The notes beneath the pieces were generated by a model that searched no databases, was not told where the DNA came from, and saw nothing but the letters and a program-made list of their open reading frames with translations. DNA of 64,000 nt, from contig NZ_CP015124.1 in the NCBI RefSeq assembly GCF_001678945.1, positions 2,394,001 to 2,458,000 of the forward strand, in the 5' to 3' direction. Each line of letters begins with the position of its first letter. Within the stretch, counting starts at the first letter, position 1. Positions 34,401-41,730 of this stretch are shown piece by piece. This stretch comes from Phaeobacter gallaeciensis (GTDB lineage Bacteria; Pseudomonadota; Alphaproteobacteria; Rhodobacterales; Rhodobacteraceae). Made by a program: the position numbers and the translations under genes.

Positions 34401-34421
34401 GGGGCGCGTCTGGCGCGCCCC
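34401..34421 (-). terminator. Terminator of flagellin copy 7
   Basis: GGGGCGCG-CCAGA-CGCGCCCC on the minus strand, 12 nt after the stop codon, followed by GGTTTCTTATC. Confidence 0.8.
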
Positions 34422-34433
34422 GGATCAGGCCGT

Positions 34434-35267
34434 TTAACGGAACAGCTGCTGCAGGGTCTGTGGCGCCGAGTTGGCAATCGATAGCGCCTGTACACCTAGC
34501 TGTTGCTGTGTCTGCAACGCCTTTAATCGCGCGGATGCCGCTTCCATATCAGTATCCACCAGCGCGCCGATGCCGCTTTTCATCGCGTCAGACACCTTTG
34601 AGACGAAGTCGGCTTGCTTCTCAATGCGGGCTGCCGAAGCACCCAGGGCGGCGGCGCCGTTGATTGCAGTCTGGATCAGAGACTCAATCTTCGAGATGGA
34701 AAGTTCAGCTTGCGTTGAATTTGAAACATCGATGGTCCCCAGGGACAGGTTATCCTCAAAGTTGACCGAGGCTACGGTGATGTTCGAAGCGGATACTGTA
34801 GAGGATGTGCCAGTCCCATTGCGGTCAAGCGAGGACAGAACAGTCAGGTTGCCACCATTTTTGTTCAGCAGGTTTGCACCGTTGAACTGCGATCCTTTGA
34901 TGATCGAGGTGATCTGTTTTTTCAGCTCGTCGACTTCGGCTTTAATTTTGTTGTGATCCACGTTCTCCCCGGTTGCAGTGGTCACTTTTTCCTTCATCTC
35001 TCTCAGAAGGTCGGTGATCTGTTCGGCGCCGGCCGTTGCAACCGCCACCGTGGATTCACCCAGAGCCAGCGAGTCGCCCACGGCGTTGAAGCCGGCAACG
35101 TCCGATTCCATGACTTTCGAGATCGCCCAGATTGCCGAGTTGTCCTTGGCCGTTGCAACGTCCTTACCGGTGGAAATGGCGTTCTGGGTATTCTCCAGGT
35201 TCATGTTGATGGAGTTCAGGGTCTGCAGAGCGACCATTGCGCCGTTATTCGTCAGAATGCTGGTCAT
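34434..35267 (-). CDS. fliC: Flagellin, copy 7 of 7
   Basis: A 277 aa flagellin with the same 3-residue insertion as copy 6. Distinct features are SLGTIDVSNSTQAELSISKI and LIQTAINGAAALG (Ile-Asn where all others have Val-Asp). It lies downstream of the only intact flgN-like gene and is therefore the unit that best resembles the presumed ancestor flgJ-flgN-fliC. ATG at 35267 with AAAGGA upstream. Confidence 0.92.
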   Translation of the reverse strand: MTSILTNNGAMVALQTLNSINMNLENTQNAISTGKDVATAKDNSAIWAISKVMESDVAGFNAVGDSLALGESTVAVATAGAEQITDLLREMKEKVTTATGENVDHNKIKAEVDELKKQITSIIKGSQFNGANLLNKNGGNLTVLSSLDRNGTGTSSTVSASNITVASVNFEDNLSLGTIDVSNSTQAELSISKIESLIQTAINGAAALGASAARIEKQADFVSKVSDAMKSGIGALVDTDMEAASARLKALQTQQQLGVQALSIANSAPQTLQQLFR

Positions 35268-35436
35268 AGCTTTTAGTCCTTTAGCAATATGAGACGTTTC
35301 GTCCCCGAGTATTTCCTGTCCCGAAGGACATCTCTGACGTCTTTCTGACTATGCGTTAAGCCATCTGGCTCCCGCGCCACCTCGTTTCCCGAGGCGCAAG
35401 CGGACTTTGCTGTGGAGTTTGCTAAAGGAACCCTAA
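35268..35436 (-). promoter_or_regulatory. Promoter and leader of flagellin copy 7
   Basis: TTAG-GGTTCCT-TTAG at 35422-35436, 155 nt before the ATG. Hairpins UGUCC-UUCG-GGACA (35317-35330) and GGGACG-AAA-CGUCUC (35291-35305). The first stem differs from the other copies by C to U on one arm and G to A on the other, which keeps the pairing. Confidence 0.7.
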
Positions 35437-35481
35437 TTACGAGATCAAGCTTCTGTGATATCAACCTTTGGTTGTGTACCT

Positions 35482-35841
35482 CTACGCACGCCTCTCGAGT
35501 TTTTGGTCCAAACGGGTGCCATAGCGGGTCTTGCGGCCCGCGCTGTCATATACGTCCAGACCTTTGCGAACCCGGCGCAATTCGGCCATACGTGTTGCGA
35601 CCGAGCGGATGCCTTCCATGGCGCTTTCCAGAAGGTCCTGATTACGCGTGACCTTGCTTTGCACCTTCGAAAGGGTTTGGCGTTCCAGATCGGAAAAACT
35701 GTTGAGCGCTTCGATCGCCTGTTCTTTTCGCGCAAGGATGGCTTCCATCTTTTTCAGATCGCCGTCCATAAGGGCAGCGCGCTCTTCGTCGAGGATGGTA
35801 TCCAGTTCATCGATGAGGGTCTGGGGATTTTGGTCAGTCAT
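35482..35841 (-). CDS. flgN: FlgN-like flagellar export chaperone
   Basis: A 119 aa, fully helical, charged protein (IDELDTILDEERAALMDGDL, KKMEAILARKEQAIEALNSF; RQTLSKVQSKVTRNQDLLES) ending in a YDSAGRKTRYGTRLDQKLE tail. Pattern, size and place after flgJ fit FlgN, the cytosolic chaperone of FlgK and FlgL, whose genes start the window. Identity to enteric FlgN would be low, so the name is provisional. Its ATG overlaps the flgJ stop. Six decayed copies of this gene lie between the flagellins; this is the only intact one. Confidence 0.7.
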   Translation of the reverse strand: MTDQNPQTLIDELDTILDEERAALMDGDLKKMEAILARKEQAIEALNSFSDLERQTLSKVQSKVTRNQDLLESAMEGIRSVATRMAELRRVRKGLDVYDSAGRKTRYGTRLDQKLERRA

Positions 35842-36131
35842 TTCTGAGATTCCTTCAGTGCGTGATAGAGTGATTCGGCGAGCCCGATGCCGCCGGCTTT
35901 TGCAATTTGTTCTGCCTGGGCACGGACCAGAAAGCTGGAAAACTGTTCTTCTCCAGCACCGCCGCCGCCAAGTCCTTCGCGTGATTCACCAAGCCCCGCA
36001 GATTTCAACATTTCCGCCAAAAATGAAGCTTCTAGCTCGAGCGCGGCCTTGCGCAGAGGGTCATCTTGCGGGGGCTGGGGCTTGGCCTGCGACAGGCCCT
36101 GTGACAGGGGGGATATGGTTGCATTCGGCAT
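35838..36131 (-). CDS. flgJ: Rod-binding protein FlgJ (N-terminal domain only)
   Basis: A 97 aa protein with the FlgJ rod-scaffold domain (DDPLRKAALELEASFLAEML, KSAGLGESREGLGGGGAGEE, FSSFLVRAQAEQIAKAGGIG, LAESLYHAL). The muramidase domain present in enteric FlgJ is missing, as is usual in alphaproteobacteria, where a separate lytic enzyme opens the wall. ATG at 36131 was chosen because the domain begins shortly after it and upstream codons look non-coding. It is divergent from fliK. Confidence 0.82.
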   Translation of the reverse strand: MPNATISPLSQGLSQAKPQPPQDDPLRKAALELEASFLAEMLKSAGLGESREGLGGGGAGEEQFSSFLVRAQAEQIAKAGGIGLAESLYHALKESQK

Positions 36132-36257
36132 TTTGGCCTCGGTCTGACAGAAACTACGAATTGCTTCGATTTTTCTGAGACTGCGACATAACCGGTTAAA
36201 ATTGCCGTAACCGCTTTGAGGTAGAAGGGGGTATCGAGATAGAACGTCTGGAAACCC

Positions 36258-37988
36258 ATGCATACCACATCACTCATAGGTCAGGCCCTTGGCGGAGCCA
36301 CAGGCAGCAAGACCTCCCCAGCGCAGGATGCTCCGAAAAAGACTCAGGATCGTTCGTTCGCAGATCATGTAAATGACGCAGCCTCCAAGCAGGAGGCGGC
36401 ACAGTCCCAAACGTCAGAAACAATCGATAGCGGCATAGCGGATCAGGTTGATTCTCAGGCTGCTGTTGAGGCGGATAACGCGTCCGTCAGATCAGAGGAC
36501 ATGGTTGCCGACCAAGCGACGGGCGATTCGACCGAGAACGCCGTGGGAGAGGACGTTGAAACGCCGAGCGAAGCGGCCATTGCGGCAGAACATGCGGCTC
36601 TGGATGCGGAAAAACGGTCTGCCAGGTCTGCAGATCTGCCTGAAGGGGCGCGCGTGGGGCAGAAGATAGGTCAGGGAGCTGTCGCCGGATCGGCGGTGGT
36701 AGAAGACGGCGAAGCAGCCGCTTCAAAAGCGGCCGGGAACACGACAGCTCAGACGGCAGGCGAGGAAAAAGCGCAAGGTCCGGCTGCCGCAGGCGCAGCC
36801 TTTGCCGGACGAGACACGATTGAAAACCAGGCCCCGGCGCGGGCGGCACAGTCAGATGGTAAAGCCACCGCGGGCGGTGGCGATGTGAAGGTCGGCGAAC
36901 AGTCGGCCATGACGGTCAATACCGAAGCGGCCCAGGAAGAGGGAGCAAGCCCCGCCAGAACGCAGACCGGAGCCGCAGATCAGGCCGTCGCCAGAGTGGC
37001 TCAGGACAAGCCAGGCGCTGCGGCGGCAACTCCGGCCAGCCCTGCAACCGCGGCTGACGCGACCAAATCCGCGACACCGGCCAGTCCGGCAGAGGCGAAA
37101 GCATCGTTGAAAGCAGAAGAAAAGGCGGCTGACGCCCGGATGGCTGCAGCAGACAAGGCGACGCCCGCTGCCGCTGCCGCCGCGAGCAAGACGTCTTCCG
37201 CCGACAGCCTGCCGAAGTCTGTGTTCCAGATGCAGGTCGAAAACGCAGAAGCCGGGGATTCCCGCAAGGCGCGCTATCGCACCCGCAATGGTGATGCGCA
37301 GGCCGCTGCCGAAGTGGCCAAGGCATCCACTGCCGCTGCGGGTGTCCAGACAAACGCGGCCACTGCAGTCAACGCAACCACCAATTCCGCCATTGCAATG
37401 ATGCAGGCGTTGCAGGCAGACACCATGAAACTGTCGCAGGCGCCGGGGCTGCTGGGGGATTCATCGGGTAGCGGGTTGAGCATGACAGCAGATCTTCCGG
37501 GATTGCCGCAGCTTCTGACCGAAGCGGTGTTCCAGCCCGGAATCACGCACCGCCCAGAAACCCCGCGTATGATCGCTTCGCAAATGGCCGAAGCATTCGT
37601 TGCGAAAGGCGACCGGAACGTGGATGTCTCACTGAACCCCGAAGAGCTGGGCAAGGTGAAGATGCGCGTTGCGACCAGTGAAAACGGCATCACCATGATC
37701 ATCCAGACAGAACGCCCGGAAACCGGCGATCTGATGCGCCGCCATATCAATGAGTTGGCCGAGGAATTCCGTCGCATGGGGTTCCAGGACATCTCGTTCG
37801 AATTCAGCAGCGGTGATTCTGCGGGCGGGCAGGCTCAGCAGGGGCTGGGCGACGGCACTGGCACAGGTGCCGGGAACGGACATGGTGCCTCGACTGGGGC
37901 CACCGATATGAGCGCGACCGATGAGGTCGCTGAAACACAGATACAGAACCTCCGGATGGGCACCACCGGCGTTGATATGAGAGTTTGA
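36258..37988 (+). CDS. fliK: Flagellar hook-length control protein FliK
   Basis: A 576 aa protein. The long first part (about residues 1-430) is Ala/Glu/Lys-rich low-complexity sequence, the disordered ruler region. The C-terminal FliK domain is clear (DVSLNPEELGKVKMRVATSE, MIIQTERPETGDLMRRHINE, LAEEFRRMGFQDISFEF). FliK measures hook length and triggers the FlhB switch (flhB at 16310-17395). flgD follows 3 nt after the stop. Confidence 0.9.
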   Translation: MHTTSLIGQALGGATGSKTSPAQDAPKKTQDRSFADHVNDAASKQEAAQSQTSETIDSGIADQVDSQAAVEADNASVRSEDMVADQATGDSTENAVGEDVETPSEAAIAAEHAALDAEKRSARSADLPEGARVGQKIGQGAVAGSAVVEDGEAAASKAAGNTTAQTAGEEKAQGPAAAGAAFAGRDTIENQAPARAAQSDGKATAGGGDVKVGEQSAMTVNTEAAQEEGASPARTQTGAADQAVARVAQDKPGAAAATPASPATAADATKSATPASPAEAKASLKAEEKAADARMAAADKATPAAAAAASKTSSADSLPKSVFQMQVENAEAGDSRKARYRTRNGDAQAAAEVAKASTAAAGVQTNAATAVNATTNSAIAMMQALQADTMKLSQAPGLLGDSSGSGLSMTADLPGLPQLLTEAVFQPGITHRPETPRMIASQMAEAFVAKGDRNVDVSLNPEELGKVKMRVATSENGITMIIQTERPETGDLMRRHINELAEEFRRMGFQDISFEFSSGDSAGGQAQQGLGDGTGTGAGNGHGASTGATDMSATDEVAETQIQNLRMGTTGVDMRV

Positions 37989-37991
37989 ACC

Positions 37992-38672
37992 ATGACAGAT
38001 GCTGTAAGCGCGGCCAGTGCCGCGACAACGACCCAGGCCAGCGCCGCGAAAGCCACGCGTCCGACCGGACTGGCTTCGGACTTTGAAACCTTCCTGAAAA
38101 TGCTGACCGCCCAGGCGCGTTATCAGGATCCGCTGGAACCGCTCGATTCGACGGAATATGCATCGCAGCTGGCGCAGTTCTCGATGGTGGAGCAACAGGT
38201 TCAGGGCAACGATCTGCTGCTGGCCATGCAGAATCAGCTGGGCCTGTCCAATATGGCGGCGATGTCCGGCTGGGTGGGCATGGAGGCCCGCGTTGCGGCG
38301 CCGGGTTATTTTGACGGATCCTCTCCGGTGGTTGTGGCCCCGAATCCGGCGGCTGCTGCGGATCAGGTGACAATGGTCGTCACCGATGCTGATGGGACCG
38401 AAGTCGCGCGTATCAACCTGCCTGTTTCTGCCGAACCCTATTCCTGGGATGGTACCGATCAGGAAGGCAATACGCTCGAACCCGGCAGCTATGCCTTCAC
38501 CATCGAAAGCAGCCGTGACGGCGATGTTCTGCTGACGGATCTGGCCGAGGTCTATACCAAGGTGACGGAAACCCAGATGCAGGGCGGCGATGTGGTCTTG
38601 ATCACCGAAGGCGGCTCGGCGATCTTGGCATCCACTGTGACGGGGCTTCGCGACGCTCCGGCCGAGACCTGA
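37992..38672 (+). CDS. flgD: Hook cap/scaffold protein FlgD
   Basis: A 226 aa protein with the FlgD N-terminal block (LASDFETFLKMLTAQARYQD, PLEPLDSTEYASQLAQFSMV, EQQVQGNDLL) and a C-terminal Ig-like part (EPYSWDGTDQEGNTLEPGSY). FlgD caps the growing hook. It lies 3 nt after fliK, the usual order, and closes the flagellar locus. Confidence 0.94.
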   Translation: MTDAVSAASAATTTQASAAKATRPTGLASDFETFLKMLTAQARYQDPLEPLDSTEYASQLAQFSMVEQQVQGNDLLLAMQNQLGLSNMAAMSGWVGMEARVAAPGYFDGSSPVVVAPNPAAAADQVTMVVTDADGTEVARINLPVSAEPYSWDGTDQEGNTLEPGSYAFTIESSRDGDVLLTDLAEVYTKVTETQMQGGDVVLITEGGSAILASTVTGLRDAPAET

Positions 38673-38696
38673 CAATAGGGCAGGGAACGCCGGAAC

Positions 38697-38720
38697 ATCG
38701 GGGGGCATCGTCCCCTGATA
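38697..38720 (+). terminator. Weak hairpin after flgD
   Basis: ATCGGGGGGCATCGTCCCCTGAT can fold into a short stem, but no run of T follows, so termination is uncertain. Confidence 0.35.
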
Positions 38721-38876
38721 CCCTCGCATTTCGCCGGGGGATGAAGACTGGAGCGGACCCTGTCAGCCAAATCGCCTGAATTTCACAGCAGATTCTTTAC
38801 GTATCTGAACGCCTCGGGATTTGAGGCGCGCGCCCCCCGGATCCTGACCGGGGGGCGTTCGAATCATGTCTGGCGC

Positions 38877-39620
38877 ATGGGCGATTTGGTGGTGAAATTG
38901 TTCGAGCGGGGACGAAAAAATCCGCTGTTTGCCAATGATCCCTTGCGGGAAATTGCAGTGCTTTCGGCCTTGTCCGGGACCGGAATGGTGCCGCATCTGG
39001 TCACTTCTGGTCATTTCGAGGGGCGCCATTGGTTGGCCTATTCCCATATTGAGGGCGCTCCCTGGCAGCGCGGTGCTGCCGAAGTGGCCCGGCTGCTTGG
39101 CCGGTTGCATGATCAGCCGGTTTTCGCAGGCGTTCCCGCAGGCGTGAATGGCAGCGCGATGCTGACGGCGCAGACCGAAAGCATCCTGTCCCAAACCCAA
39201 GGTGGCGCGGATCTGCGCGCGTTGCGCCCCGCAGGACAGGTGCCGCCCGCCTCCGGCACCAGCCTGATCCATGGTGACCCGGTGCCGGGCAATCTGGTGG
39301 CGCATGACGGAACACTGACCCTGATCGACTGGCAATGCCCGCAGAAAGGCGACCCGGCCGAGGATCTGGCACTTTTTCTGTCGCCCGCAATGCAATTCCT
39401 GTACCGCGGCAAAGTCTTGAGCCGCGCGGAGGAGGCTGCCTTTCTTGCGGCCTATCCGGATCGGCTGGTCGCCGAGCGTACAGAGGCCCTGAAGCCCTGG
39501 TTCCATTGGCGTATGGCAGCCTATTGTCTGTGGAAAGCGGAGCAAGGCGGGGCGCAGGACCGGGCCGCAATGCAGCTGGAGATCGCCGCGCTTCAGTCCA
39601 TCATCCCCAGCACCGCATAG
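38877..39620 (+). CDS. APH/choline-kinase-like phosphotransferase
   Basis: A 247 aa (from the first ATG) small-molecule kinase of the APH fold. The catalytic loop LIHGDPVPGNLV (His-x-Asp...Asn) and the metal-binding TLIDWQCPQKGDPAEDLALF are intact. The substrate is unknown. The N-terminus is probably longer: the frame is open back to 38745 and reads FFTYLNASGFEARAPRILTG, GRSNHVWR just before the first ATG, which looks like the family's nucleotide-binding start, yet no ATG, GTG or TTG occurs there. Its 3' end overlaps the convergent oxidase gene by 28 nt. Confidence 0.72.
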   Translation: MGDLVVKLFERGRKNPLFANDPLREIAVLSALSGTGMVPHLVTSGHFEGRHWLAYSHIEGAPWQRGAAEVARLLGRLHDQPVFAGVPAGVNGSAMLTAQTESILSQTQGGADLRALRPAGQVPPASGTSLIHGDPVPGNLVAHDGTLTLIDWQCPQKGDPAEDLALFLSPAMQFLYRGKVLSRAEEAAFLAAYPDRLVAERTEALKPWFHWRMAAYCLWKAEQGGAQDRAAMQLEIAALQSIIPSTA

Positions 39621-40915
39621 GCGGGCGGCATTACCACCCGGCGGGCGCGGCCAAAGGGGAATTTCCCCATGCTCTGAACAACGGGTGAATAGGGCAGGCC
39701 GGGCTGTTTGCCCTGCACCAGATCGGCCAGCAACCGACCGGAATAGCTGCCCATGGCAACCCCATTGCCGTGATAGCACAGGCCCGCGAACATCCCTTTT
39801 TCACCGGGAATCGGCCCGACAAAGGGAACCAGATTGCGCGCCATGGAGACCATGCCAGACCAGAAATGCGTGCCTTCCACTGCGCGCCATTCGGGGAACA
39901 TGGTGTCAAAATGCTGACGCAGCGCGCGGCGAATCGCGGTTTCGGAACGCGGCGAGGCAAAAAGCCCACCTCGCATGCCAAACAGGAACCGTCGGTCCGG
40001 CATCAGCCGGAAATAATGCAGCAGGTTGCGGGTATCAAAGGCCATCTGATCGGTGAACCAGCCCTGCGCCTGTAGCTCCTCATCGCTGAGTGGGCGGGTC
40101 ACCATCACTGTGGATTGCGCCGGGATATAGCGGCCCGACAGCCAGTCCGGAAGCCCGTCCCAGGAATAGCCGTTCGTGGCCACGATCACCTGATCGGCGT
40201 GCAAAGCACCGTCTGGTGTTGTCAGGATATGCACGCCGCTCGATGCGCGGCTGAGCCCGGTTACCGGGCTGTTCTGAAACAGGCTGGCCCCGGCAGATTG
40301 CGCGGCGCGGGCGATGCCGAACAGGTATTTGCGGGGATTGAGACCGAATCCCACTGGGGTAGTCAGGGCGCCAAAAAAGCCGCCGTTCATTCCGTTCGCG
40401 GCCAGTTCATGCTGTTCCAGCAACTGCGGTGAGCCGCCCGCAGCGGCAATCTCATCGGCCTGTCGGCGCAGCGCCTTCATGGCACGCGGGCTGTGGGCCA
40501 TCTGGGTTTCGCCATCCGAGTGGGTATCGGCATCAATCTGGTGACGGTCCAGCAGCTGGTGCACCAGATCGACGGCAGCGACCTCTCCGGCATCATAGAC
40601 GTCGGTGGCCTCGGCGCCGAATTTGCGTCGCATGGCAGCGCCCGACAGCTTGGCACCGCCGATACAGCAAAAACCGCCGTTGCGCCCGGAGGCACCCCAA
40701 CCGGGCGTTTCGGCCTCAAGTAGGGCGACCTTTGCGCCGGCCTCTGCCAGATGCAGGGCGGCGGACATGCCGGTGAAACCGCCGCCGATAATTGCGACAT
40801 CGGCTGTCACCTCACCGGACAACCTGGGCCAGTCCGGGGCGGCAATGGTTTCATCCCACCAGCAGCCGTCCCGCGGGCCCGGCCCATAGGCGTAATCAGA
40901 GAAGATCCGCCGCAT
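39593..40915 (-). CDS. puuB: PuuB/DadA-type FAD-dependent amine oxidoreductase
   Basis: A 440 aa DAO-family flavoprotein with an N-terminal FAD motif (VAIIGGGFTGMSAALHLAEA, acidic end ALLEAE at about residue 70) and the GWGASGRNGGFC motif typical of gamma-glutamylputrescine oxidase-like enzymes. The C-terminal GMFAGLCYHGNGVAMGSYSG is the second flavin contact. Its ATG overlaps the potI stop (ATGA), so it is translated with a polyamine transporter, and oxidation of a (glutamyl)polyamine is the likely reaction. The exact substrate is inferred from context. Confidence 0.78.
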   Translation of the reverse strand: MRRIFSDYAYGPGPRDGCWWDETIAAPDWPRLSGEVTADVAIIGGGFTGMSAALHLAEAGAKVALLEAETPGWGASGRNGGFCCIGGAKLSGAAMRRKFGAEATDVYDAGEVAAVDLVHQLLDRHQIDADTHSDGETQMAHSPRAMKALRRQADEIAAAGGSPQLLEQHELAANGMNGGFFGALTTPVGFGLNPRKYLFGIARAAQSAGASLFQNSPVTGLSRASSGVHILTTPDGALHADQVIVATNGYSWDGLPDWLSGRYIPAQSTVMVTRPLSDEELQAQGWFTDQMAFDTRNLLHYFRLMPDRRFLFGMRGGLFASPRSETAIRRALRQHFDTMFPEWRAVEGTHFWSGMVSMARNLVPFVGPIPGEKGMFAGLCYHGNGVAMGSYSGRLLADLVQGKQPGLPYSPVVQSMGKFPFGRARRVVMPPAYAVLGMMD

Positions 40916-41730
40916 CAGGTCCGCGCCGCCGCCTGTTCGTCCCGTTTCTGTCGCACCATCTGGTGTTTCGTCACCAACGAGGCCGAAATCACGCCGATGG
41001 TGACAATGGCGATCATGATGGTCGACAGCGCGTTGATCTCTGGGGAGACCCCAAGGCGCACTGCCGAAAAGATCTTGATCGGCAGGGTGGTGGCTGCTGG
41101 TCCCGAGGTGAAAGAGGCAATGACCAGATCATCGAGCGACAGGGTGAAGGCGAGGAGCCAGCCCGAGATCACCGCAGGTGCGATGATGGGCAGGGTCACC
41201 AGACGGAATGCCTCGGCCGGGGAACAGCCCAGATCCAGCGCGGCCTCTTCCAGCGACCGGTCGAATGTCACCAATCGCGAGGAGACCACCACCGAGACGT
41301 AGCACATGGAGAAGGTGGTATGCGCCAGAACGATGGTCAGAATCCCCCGGTCCAGCCCAATGCCGATGAACAGCAGGAGCAGCGACAGACCGGTGATTAC
41401 CTCGGGCATCACGAGGGGTGCGTAGATCATCCCGGAAAACAGGGTGCGGCCAAAGAACCGCCCGCCGCGCACCATCACATAGGCGGCCATGGTGCCAAGA
41501 ACCGTCGCGATGGTCGAGGAGAAGACTGCGACCTTGATGGTGACCCAGGCGGCGTTGAGGAAGGCCTCGTTCTGCATCAGCTCGCTGTACCATTTGGTCG
41601 AAAAGCCCGCCCAGACGGTGACCAGCTTGCTTTCATTGAAGCTGAAGATGACCAGAATCACCATCGGCACATAGAGAAAGGCAAAGCCAAGCGTCAGCGA
41701 AACGGTATTGAACCAGCTCATCCTGTTCAT
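40915..41730 (-). CDS. potI: Polyamine ABC transporter permease PotI
   Basis: A 271 aa permease with six membrane segments (from TLGFAFLYVPMVILVIFSFN to IMIAIVTIGVISASLVTK) and the EAA loop that binds the ATPase (EEAALDLGCSPAEAFRLVTL). The ATG at 41730 overlaps the potH stop, giving the normal size for PotC/PotI. Part of potF-potG-potH-potI-puuB. Confidence 0.88.
   Translation of the reverse strand: MNRMSWFNTVSLTLGFAFLYVPMVILVIFSFNESKLVTVWAGFSTKWYSELMQNEAFLNAAWVTIKVAVFSSTIATVLGTMAAYVMVRGGRFFGRTLFSGMIYAPLVMPEVITGLSLLLLFIGIGLDRGILTIVLAHTTFSMCYVSVVVSSRLVTFDRSLEEAALDLGCSPAEAFRLVTLPIIAPAVISGWLLAFTLSLDDLVIASFTSGPAATTLPIKIFSAVRLGVSPEINALSTIMIAIVTIGVISASLVTKHQMVRQKRDEQAAART

Noticed and set aside
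25777-35292. Long plus-strand open frames antisense to each flagellin (up to about 273 codons), repeated seven times
   Set aside because: They repeat because the flagellins repeat, are Ser/Val/Thr-rich without family character, lack ribosome sites, and the minus-strand flagellin is certain.
25740-35436. CRISPR array or satellite repeat
   Set aside because: The repeated units are 1.2-1.9 kb flagellin genes with promoters, not short direct repeats with spacers.
36196-36210. CtrA-like box between flgJ and fliK (TTAA-N7-GTAA)
   Set aside because: One half-site is imperfect and there is no second example to support it.
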